Assembly: GCA_030998225.1 (NCBI GenBank)
Contig: JAPYXD010000704.1
Location: forward strand, 13,392,001-13,456,000
Direction: 5' to 3'
Length of the DNA stretch: 64,000 bases
From: Diplolepis rosae
Taxonomy: Eukaryota > Arthropoda > Insecta > Hymenoptera > Diplolepididae
Both the position numbers and the translations under genes were made by a program. The notes under the pieces are model-generated. The model had not been told where the DNA came from and did no database searches. It saw only the letters and a program-made list of their open reading frames with translations. Shown piece by piece: positions 48,901 through 60,900 of the stretch. The first letter of the stretch is position 1, and the number at the start of each line of letters is the position of its first letter.

Positions 48901-51900
48901 TCAAAACATATCACCCTTATTGGGAAACCCTTTATTTAGGTTGTCACAACTTCTACAAATTTATTGTTTGCATATTTTAGACAGTCTATAGGTGATCCCT
49001 TAGAAATCCGAGAGATACCCTGAAGATATAGACATTTCCATCTCTTTAGGAACCCTGCTGATTATATTTTTAGGATATCCCAGAAGGAAGTAATATCAAC
49101 ATTCCTGGGATAAACGGAGATGGAAAACTTAGAGATATTCTTGGAATATCACTACGATATTATATGAATGCCCAGCGGATATCCTATGGTGATGTAGGAA
49201 TATTCTTGGAGCATCTCTTTTTTATTTTAATTTATCTAATACAGATAGTTTAAGGATATTCTGGTATACCCTTTGGTTGTCTCAGGAATTTTGAAATTTT
49301 TTTATGCATCATATCTGAATTTTCAAAAATCGATACAAACTAGAAATATTATTAGGATTTTTCTAGAACATCCTTATGGGATATCCCTTGATAATACTAG
49401 AGATATCCCGAGGATATCGACTTTTCAGTCTCATAATTTAAATGTTTAGAAGCTGGGAGCAGATAAGGATGTTCTAGCGATATCCTAATATTATTTCTAG
49501 TTTGTATAAATTTCTGGAAATTTGGATATTATTTATATATATTTAATAGTTCATCGGATATTCCTGTCCATGCTATAGATATGCTGAGGATATTAAATGG
49601 AGATGTTCCAAAGAGTATTTTTAGGATATCTCTAAGATGTCTCAATTAAAATTTTTTTAGACATTGGTAGGATATCTTATTTGGATTCCTGAGAATATTC
49701 GAATTTTTAGAAGTCGGGATGAGCTAAAGATGTCCTAAGGATTACTGTGGACATGTTATAGGAATATTATTAGGATATATTTAGGTTGTCTCAACTTCTA
49801 CAAATTTTGATATTGTTTGTATATGTTAGATAGTCCGTACGTGATCCCATGGAAATCCCAGAGATATCCTAAGGATATTGACATTCCCTTCTCATTTGGT
49901 ACCCTGCTTATTATATTTTTAGGATATTCCAGGAGAAAGTAATATCAACATTCCTGGGATAAACGAAGATGGAAAACCTAGAGGTATTCTAGGAATATCA
50001 CTACGATATTATATGCATGCCAAGTGGATATCTTATCGTGATGTAGGAATTATATTGGAGCATCTCTATTTTATTTTAATTTATCAAATTCAGATAGTTT
50101 AAGGATATTCTGGTATATACTTTGGTTGTCTCAGGAATTTTTAAATCTTCTCCTCCTCTGTATTCTGGAAACACTATTAGCGGGCTATATTATGAGGCAC
50201 AGAAGCCGATGTCCTCAGGATATCTCTAGGATTTTTTAGCGATATCCTGATAATATTTCTAGTTTATATACATTTCTGAAAATTTGGATATTATTTATAT
50301 ATATTCAATGGTCCATAGGATATTCCTGTTCATGCTATAGGTATGCTGAGGATATTAAATGAGGATGTTCCAAAGAGTATTTTTAGGATATCTCTAAGAT
50401 GTCTCAATTTGAAAAAATTTAGATATTGGAAGGATATCCTATTTGGATTCCTGTGATTATTCAAATTTTTAGAAGTTGGTACGAGCCAAAGATATTATAG
50501 GGGTTACTGTGGAGATGTTCTAGGAATATTATTAGGATATATTTAGGTTGTCTCAACTTCTACATATTTTGATATTGTTTGTATATGTTAGATAGTTCGT
50601 ACGTGGTCCCTTGGAAATCCCAGAGATATCCTATGGATATTTACATTTCCTTCTCATTAGGTACCCTGCTTATTATATTTTTAGAGATATTATAGGGATA
50701 TCACTACGATATTATATGAATGTCTTGAGTAGATCTTATGATGATGTAGGAATATTCTTAGAGCATCTCTTTTTTGTTTTCATTTATAAAATTTTCGATA
50801 GTTTTAGGATATCCAGATGACATATCCTGGTATATGCTTTGGTTGTCTCAGGCATTTTGAGATTTCCTCCTTCTGTAATACTCTGAAAACACTATAAGCA
50901 GGCTACATTAGGAGGCTAAATTGTTAATATCCTCAGGATAACTTTAGAATTTTCAAGGCACATCCTATAAGGATATTTCAGCGATATCCTGATAATATGT
51001 CTAATTTGTATACATTTCGGAAAATTTCGATATTATTTATATATATTCAATGGTCCATCGGATATTTCTGTTCATGTTATAGATATGCTGAGGATATTAA
51101 ATGGGGATATTCCAAGAGTATTCTTAGGATATCTCTAAGATATCTCAATTTGAAAAAATGTAAACATTGGAAGGATATCCTATTTGGATTCCTGTAATTA
51201 TTCAAATTTTTAGAAGTCGGGACTAGCCAAAGATGTCCTAGGGATTACTGTGGAGATGTTCTAGGAATATTATTAGGATATATTTAGGTTGTCTCAACTT
51301 TTACAAATTTCAATATTGTTCATATATATATTCAGTCTATCGGATATTTCTTCAAATCCTAGGGATATCCCGAGGACATCCAAGGATGATTTTTTAAGGT
51401 TATTCTTAAGATATCTTTAGGTTATCTCATTTTAAAAAGAAACAAATTTTTTCTTAGTGGCAATTTACTGTTAATTATGTTGTTTATTTTCCAAACAAAT
51501 TAACTTTTCGTATAGAAATGAAAGGAACACACTCAGAAATTCTTTTTATTGATTAATGCTAACTTTATTTTCAAATATACAGAAAAATTAAGTAAATTTA
51601 ATCAGATTTTACTTAATTAAAAAAATTTTGATCGATTCAGACATTTTTTTAAAAAATCTACCAAATTATTAAATCTATATAATATTTGGTTGAACTAATC
51701 TCAAATTTAGTTGAATCAACCAATATTTAAAGTATTTCCTTAGACATCCTAGGAATATCACGAGTAAATCGAAATTCCGATCTCATAAGATATTCCTCTT
51801 AGGATATATTCAGGATATCATTGAAAGAGAACATGTCGACATCTCCGAAATAAACGAAGGATATCCTATTTGTGTATTCTGAAAACATTCAAATTTGTAG

Positions 51901-54900
51901 AAATTTGTAGATAGTTTTAGGAAACCCAGATAAAATATCCTAGTATATCCTACCGTAATCCCAGGGATATCGAAATTTCCACTTTTTGGGAGATTCTAAA
52001 AATTTCATCATCGGGATAATTTTAAGGTGAAAATTTAGAAATTCTAGGGTTTTTCTGGGGTGTTTAGGAATATCCTATCGACTAATTAAGAATATCCTTA
52101 GATTCTGTCAGATTTGCTGAGGATACTCTCTCAATTTGAATCACTCAAAATCTACTGATTATCAGTGAAATTTGACTGATTCGCATAACTAAAAAGAGGT
52201 TACTGTCAAATTTCACTGATTACTTCAGTGAAAATCAACTAATTTAACCGCGAAAAATATTTTTTCACTGATTGAATCAGTGAAAATTAACTGATTCAGA
52301 TTTAGAGAGTAGGATATCCTTTTGCTGTACGTATACTTTATAAATTTATAAATGTTTCTGTTTTAGAATCCAAAATATAACGTTATATTGTTTCTACCCA
52401 CGGAAAGAACTGATACTTTGCGTCTGGCTAGAGACTTGGATTCGCAGACTTTACGATTGTTGCGTAAGCATTTGCAGCCGACTTGGATAAGAGCAACCGT
52501 TCCATCTTTCATGTTAAAAGGTTTCGTTACGCTTACCCCATTTCTTCAAAGGGTAAGTTAAACAATAAAATTATTCATTTCCATCCAGAGGAATAACATC
52601 ATGAGAAGATGCTATTTTAATTCAAACAAACTTTTAAATGTACTTTATATTTCCCGATTATTGATTTTAATTATTCAATTTGTTTTTCTACTTTTTATTA
52701 TTCATATTATACTTTTAAATTGCCATTTCCTTGTTTCGTTCTTTTTGATTTTGCAAATTTGAAAGTTAAGTCAAAGAAGTAGAAATAGATTGAATAACTT
52801 CTAACAATATTCTTTAGAATTTAAGACTTGAATTTGGAAATATTTTTATTTTAAAGTGGATATCTGTTTATCGTTTAAGCATTCTTTAAAACGGGGTAAA
52901 GTTCAAAACGTAACAAGTCACAATAACAGGTTTATGCAAGCAAAAAATATAGAGATATTTGTAGATCTCTTTCAAGGAAACAATTTTTCATTCTGGCGTT
53001 TTTCGTCTTTCGCATATTTTTGTTGAAAAATCGAATTTTTTGTTTCCAATTGTATTTTTTGAAATTAAAACGAAAAGACACATTGCTGTGCAAAAGTCTT
53101 TGGACACTTGTTTTTAAACTTTCATATAGAAGCTTCTAATTTATAAAATACCTAACAATGATTTTTTTCCTTAGGGTAACATGGAAGTTAACAAAATTCT
53201 GCATTTAATGACTTCAAAACGATTTAGTTAATTATTAACAAAGATATCGCCAATAAGAAAAAATTTCAAAGTTCTCTTGAATTTTGAATAACTCTCGAAA
53301 TAATGAACATTTTAAAACTTTTCTTGCCTAGCTTCGAAATTAGATTTGCGCGGAATGTCAGAAATGTAACAAGTAAAGTGTAATAATACTTTTTTAGATG
53401 CTGCCAAAGTTTGAGCTCTGAACGAAAAAGTTGTAAAACTTCAAATTTGTCAAATTATTTATAGGGGAAATATAAATAATAATTGTATTGTATTTTCGAA
53501 TGACGATGTTTTGTGTTTTTTTTCTCATTATCAATTTTTATAATTTTTAAAATCCATTTTTCAAGTTTAAGAACGCTTTTTATTTTCACAACTTTGTTAT
53601 TCTTAATTTTTACTTGGAAGGTATTAAGAAAAAAACTATCAAAATATTTTTGATAAGTTACTAATAGTCTACGTAAATTTACATTTATAATAAGTCGAGA
53701 AGAGTTTAAAAATGTTTATTAAAATAAAATTGGGTTAAAAATCTGTTTATTGACAATCAGATAAAAATGTAGTTGATTCAACAAAAATTTGGTTGGATCT
53801 CTTTAATGATTGCAATGGTGTATACATTAATCCAATTTTGTTCGAAGTTAACTCATAAGAAACACATTTTTTTCCTTCAATAAAGCATACTCTTACTTTT
53901 CAAATATATAGAAATATTGAGTAAATGGAATCAAATTTTACTTAATGAAGAAAATGTTGATCGATTCAAAGACATTTTTTCAAAAAATCTACCAAATTAT
54001 CAAATCTATATAAAATTTGGTTAAACTGATCTCAAATTTAGTTGAATCAACTAAAATATTGGTTAATTCGGCATTAATGCATTTATTTCACTAATTCAAC
54101 AAAATTTCGTTAAATGAATAATAGGTTCTTAACATTTTTAAACGTACATTGCGCATATCCATGTTTTTTACAATTAATTTATATAGATACGTATTTTTGA
54201 CCATTTTCTTGACCTAGCCTTACCCTAGAATAAAAAGTTGAACCAGATTTGGGCCCAGCCATTTGTATCAAAAATCTAGAAGATCGTCCCGGTTCAAACC
54301 TGGCTTGATGTTTTCTACTCTCTCAATCTGAATCAGTCAAAATCTACTGATTACCAGTAAAATTTGACTGATTCAAATAGCCAAAAAGAAGTAACTGTGA
54401 ATCAGTCAAATTTCACTGAATACTTCAGTGAAAATTAACTGATTCAACAGTGAAACATAATTTTTCACTTATTCAATCAGTGAAAATTAACTGATTTAGC
54501 ATTGAATAATATTTTTTTCCTGATGAATCAGTAAAAAAGCAAATCACTGAATCGATCAGTGAAAATTTGACTGGTTCAGATTTAGAGAGTACCAAGTTTG
54601 GACCTAGTCTGGGCCATGGAAAAAAATTTGAATAGATCGCACATCAATTTGAAATAATAACTAATATAATAATTAATTTTAGTTAGGTATAAGAGATGTT
54701 TTCGAACCAAGGGCAGCAGATTTATCTCCAATGACTCCAGATCTCGGCGTCTACGCTCGAGACGTTCAACAAAGCATTGGAGTAAATATAAGAAATTATA
54801 TGGAGCCAGACAGAACCAGCTCTAGTGAGTCGTCATCACAAGAATTTCCTCTGATTGTTCCACCACGTCGGGATGCTTATCGATTTCTCTATCCAGGTTC

Positions 54901-57900
54901 TTTTTTCTAAGCTTTCTACATACTTTCGCACTAGCCACTAATATTTCTTATCCTTCCACTTAACTAACAAGATCCATTTCGCTCCATTTTATATGCCATC
55001 ATCTTCTGATGAAATTTTTATTGACTGATACGAATCTATTTATCCCAGTACTTCGATTCCCTTGGATGAAAGCGCTCAATTGAAAAAGCTCGGCACACAA
55101 TTCGCGGATTAACGACTATAGCCAAGGATATCGAGAAACTATTTCAAGGAAGGAGTAGATTTCTTTATTGACTTTAATTAGACAACACAAAAAGACAATA
55201 TAACCGGAATTTTTTAAATTTTTTAACAAATCTGATTTTTAAATATATTTCAAATTAATTATTTTTAGGCGACTGATTTTTTGTTTTCTTTGACACATTT
55301 TGTTCTTTAAGGTAGTTTTCATCCAAGAAAATTAGACCTCAGGCAAAAATAGATAATTTTGCTTTCAAGAATAGTAATATTATTATTGAAGGGCTAATTT
55401 AAGAAATCAAAGATAATTTTTCATTAAAAAAATTTAAAAACACAGAAAAATAATTTTATTAATAAATTTTATTTTTGACCCAACTTTTTTTCTTATCGCT
55501 TTTTACCAAATTTTTAAAAATTATACGATTCTAATAAATCATGAATCATTTTTTCAGAGAAAAGATTTCCCACAACTTCACCGTTTTGATTTTTAAAAAT
55601 AAATTCTTCAATGGCTGAAACCATTAAAAAAACATTTTCCAAAACGAAATTTTTATAAACAAATTGCTGAATTAGATACTAATTTATTCATTTTCGAAAA
55701 TTCGAACTGGTTAAGTTGTAGGGAATCTTTTTCTTGAAAAAGTGATTTGTAATTTGTTAAAATCGCATAATTTTTTAAAATTTGGTAAGAAGCGATAAGA
55801 AAAAAAGTTGGGGCAAAAATAAAATTTATTAATAAAATTATTTTTCTGTGTTTTAAATTTTTTTCATGGAAATTAATCTTTTCACTTCCAAAATAGCCCT
55901 TCAATAATAATATTGCTATTCTTGAAAGCAAAATTATCTATTTTTCCTAAGGTCTAACTTTCGTGGATCAACTACCTTAAGGTAGTTGTCGTGCAAAAAA
56001 TTAGGTCTTTGGAAAAAAAAGTTTTTTTTTTGTTTTTTTTTTTTTTTGTAAAAATTTAATACACTTGAATTGTAGAGAATATTTTTCCCGAAAAAATAAG
56101 CATTTGTTCATAAAAATTCAATCGTTTTTGAAAAACTTTTAAGAAGCGGCAGTAATGAAAAATTCGATCACAAAAATATTATCAAAAGTATTATTTTTCG
56201 TAAGTTTTGAAATTTTTTCATAGAAAATATATTTTTTTTCATAAGATACGGCTGATAATATCATTTCATGTTTTAAAATCATAGAATAACTTTTGAGAGA
56301 CCTGTTTTTAGGCATGACAACAACTTTAAGGATTTATTTCATTTTTTTTCAGAAAAAAATCACATTTTAAGGTAATTGCCTCGCGGAAAAGAGGCTGCGA
56401 AAAAACATTTAATTATACTTACAGGAATTGCAATATTATTATTAATAAGATCTTTTGAATGAAAAAAGATTTTTTTGATGCTTAAATTTTGAACATACAG
56501 AAATTATTTAATTATAATTCTCTATTATTGTTTGAAATTTTCTTGATATCACGAAACACCAAATTTTAAAAAATATCAGGATTGCAATGAATCACAATTT
56601 ATTTTCTCGAGAAGAAGATTCTGCACAATTTAACACTAGTCTGATCTATTAAAATCCGGTATTAGTTTTGAAAAATGAGTGATTATTGAAATTAAAGTTG
56701 AGACAATATTAACAGTTTTTAAATAAATTATTTCTGTATTTACAATTTCTTTTATAGAAAAATAATCTTTTCTCTTTCGAACAACATGATTTTTAATAAT
56801 ATTGCAATTCCTAAAAGTATAATTTAATATTTTTTCGAGAGAATTTGTTTTTTAGCGAGGCAATCACCTTAAGTACCAAAATGAGTTAATTTAAAAAAAA
56901 GTCATTATTTGGATTCTAATTAATCGGTTTTATCTTTTCCATTAAAAAAATGTTCATTTTACATTTCAAGGTGGTACATTTTTTAATAGAAATCAAATAG
57001 AATCTACCTTTTGTATTGTGAATAAAAAAGTAATACATTTACATTTTTGAATATTTTATCAATATTTAATAAGCCAAGTAAAATCAATTGATCTGATAAT
57101 ATTTGCATTTCAGTTATTTTTCACATTTTGTGTTTTTATAATGAATAGCTATGGATTTCATATAGTAAAAGAAACTTGGAAAATGGCTATGGAACTGAAA
57201 CAGTAAAGTAATGAAAAAAAAATTATGATACATTTGTGTAATCAGAGAGTGCTTAATTATTATTGAACGACAAAATGCCTCGTCACGCATCTCATATATG
57301 TGCCCGACCGTAACTGACCACTACTACTTAAATGTACATATTATTACCCAAAATTGCCTGTTCTATTGGAAAATTTCCTATAAAAAAATATGCAGAAAAA
57401 TATTAGGAAAACAATTTTGGAAATTATACGAAAAACTACCCAGGAAACCATATGGAAAACTATATCATTGTTTAAGTCCGGGTGCTATGTATTTTTCCAC
57501 GTATTTTCCCATATAATTTCCTGTATAGTTTCCTATGTTAAATTTGTTCAATTCAGTAATTGTTTTCGAATTGTAAATGATTGAACTTATGAATTTTGAA
57601 GTTAACTATTAAGTGCTGAATAATTTATAATATGCCCTTCTTAATCGCTTGAAATTCAACTTTAACGATCAAGATTTTAATATTTTACAATTTTAAAACA
57701 ATCATTGAATGAAAAAAATTGTACAAAGGAAACTGTTTAGCAACCATATGGGATACTATTAAGAAAACTATATAATATTTGGGCTCAAATTATGATGTAG
57801 TTTGCCACACAGTTAAAATAACAAATAATTATTCATATTTACAAATAAAAACTGAATTAATTGATAATTACATCAATTATATTTATATTTCTAGTGTTTT

Positions 57901-60900
57901 GATTTTTGTAATAACAAATTGAAATTTTTTCCTATGATAGTAAGAAAGCTAATAAAATTTTGCATCTAATGAGCCCATGTTGAATGCAAAGTAGTAATTT
58001 TATAAAAATATATAAATAAACTAATAAAAACTATATAAATAAATCAAATATAAAATATATAAAATAAACATCAAATTTTGATCTTTTCGAAAAATGTTAA
58101 TAACACTGAAATTAATTAAGATTTTTAAAAGTTTCACCCTAGACCAAACATAGTACAAACTCTCTAAATCTGAATCAGTGAACGGCCACTGAAATAGATT
58201 GAACTCACTTATTGAATCAGTGAAAGCTTCAGGTAGGAGTAATAAAACCAGTAATATATTTTAACGATCGATGAACTCGTTTATTTTAGGCTAATCAACA
58301 TTAAAACGAAATTACGTAATTAGTATTATTTTTTAACGGACGATAAATCAGTAAAGTGTAGATGAAAGTTTTGAATTCGCGAATTCAAAAGTTATGTTCA
58401 CATGACGCATTCACTGATTCCTCAGTGAAATCAAAGCAGGACACTGATTCATCAGTTGATATATTTTCACTAATATAATCAGTGACTATTACACTGATTC
58501 GGGTTTAGAGAGAAGAAATCGTAAAATTACTATTTATTTTATTACTGTTTTCATAAATAATCAATAATCAAGAATAAATTGTATTGTCCCTTAACTCTTT
58601 AAGTTTATTAATATTTAATCAGAACCATATCGATCCGACACACATAAATACAATTATATAAACACGAACTCGAACCCGTATCACTACTAATCCGAATTCC
58701 TCTCAACGTCCAAAAAAAATCACAATTAAAAATTTCAAGAGTTCGAAAGTAATCGAATCCCCAAAATACAAAAACACAACCAAATTTGGACCAAAATCAC
58801 AAGTAGAAAAAAAAACCTTAGAAAAACAAACAAAAAAGGAGGAAAGAAAAAAAAGGCAACCTTACAAAACCCGTTCCTTCTTTTTCTTTCTTTCGTCCTC
58901 TTTTGTCTTTATTACCCACCACCATTTACATAAATAAATCTTTAAATCTTTAACTACTTCTTTTTTCTTTCCTCCTTTTTTGTTTGTTTTCCCAAGGTTT
59001 TTTTTTCTACTTGTGATTTTGGTCCTTTGGTTGTGTTTTTGTATTTTGGGGATTCGATTACTTTCGAATTCTTGAAATTTTTAATACAATTATACATAAA
59101 TTGTTCTTTATGATTGAATTATATACAAGAAAATTCTGCAGATGCTAATTTTATTATTTTTACAATTCGAATTTGAAAATCTGTACACAAATGAATTGCA
59201 CATAAGAACATTTTATACATGACAATGCAAAAATATTTAGTAGAGGATATTTTTTCAAATTCAAACTTAAATATTTTTAAAAATTTAGAATTTTTTTACT
59301 CATAATTCAATTTTTAGTTTTTATAATTCAAACGATGAAATTAAAATTTGTAAAATTTTCTCCTACAAAATTTAATTGTGTAGAATTAATTTAAATGCTT
59401 GATAATTTTAATTATTACATTAAATTAATCTTTTTCAATTTGATTTAATTAATTTTCCCATTTTATTTCAATTTTGAGTAGGATTTTTCCAATGAAAATT
59501 GTTGAGTTAGTTTGTGTAAAGTTTTATTAAATGAAATTTTATTGTGTATTGCTTTTTACGAATTCCTGATAAATTTACCATTTTTATGTTTCATAAAATC
59601 ACATTTTCATCAAAACACTATAATTTAGAAATTCTTTGCCTCTCGCGTTTTTTCTAATTGTCGACGAGTCAGGCGAGGGATCGAATTACTATCGGTAATT
59701 TTCTCAGTATTGTGATGAACTTTGTTGAATTTAATAGCTGGTATCCTGCGTGAGTCAACCGGAGAAATAAGAGAAGGAGATAGAGACCTCGTACTACAGA
59801 CCGCTTTTAAGTATAAAAAAAGAATTTTTCTCCCATTAAGGCCATTGATCAGCCAGACCACGTGACGTCGGTAATTACAATTACAGTATACAAGGTCATT
59901 AAAAAATAATAACTAAAAAATATTTTTTGTCCGCCGTACACCGAAAGTTAGCCTTTTCAGTATCGTTTTGCGTGTGGAATGTTGATTTTTCCGTAATAGT
60001 GCGGTATACATATATAGTTTCGGTATACAGCAAACAAAAAATATCGTTCGCATGACGTGCGGAACGTATTTCAGCGCCTTTCCGCACTTGATACGAAATA
60101 TACTATTTCGTACCAGACAGATCTTCTTGGCTCTATTTTTCACGCTTGTCTGACTCTATTTTTCTCTAGAAATTCTGCGAATATTCAAACATATATTTCT
60201 ATCTTTGTTACTTATTTAACTCCAATGTAAATAACATTTATCACATGAATCACTACAAACTAAAGTACATTTTTATTTCATTGTAAAAGAAAAGACACGA
60301 ATTTTTTGATTTTAACGAGAAATTTGTTTCTTGATTTGATGACTATTTGATATTATCATTTGTCGAAAATTTTATCCAATGCGTTTTAAGTCTTATAATA
60401 ATTGATATTATGGAAGGAACGGTTCTTCCAGACAAATAATTGAAGAACGAGAAAAAAATTTGTCTCTGACTGGATTCGAACCGGAGTCCCTACTTCACAT
60501 GAGTCGTACGCTAACCAATTACACCACTAAGGCCTCGGCAAATCAAAAGACCGTTCATTTTTTAACTAAAACTATTTGATAATTTTAAAGCACTATAAAG
60601 TTAAATGAAATTGACGTTTTTAAGTTAATTTAAAAAAAGTCACGACAAGAAAGAAAAATTAAGTTTTAGGAGAAATTGATTTTTCATTCTTCTTACAAAA
60701 AACTAAGCCATATTTTTAATGTTCGAGATTTCAAAGTTTTTATATGATTTCTTATTTGCAAAATTAAATAAATTCCAAAATGTTAATTAGTTAGAATGTT
60801 CCAGTGTTTGAACAAAATTAATTAAATTTCTCAAAAGTTCGAGTGAAAATCTCAAAATATCCATAAATTTAACAACAACAAAATTAAATAAAAAAAGTCA

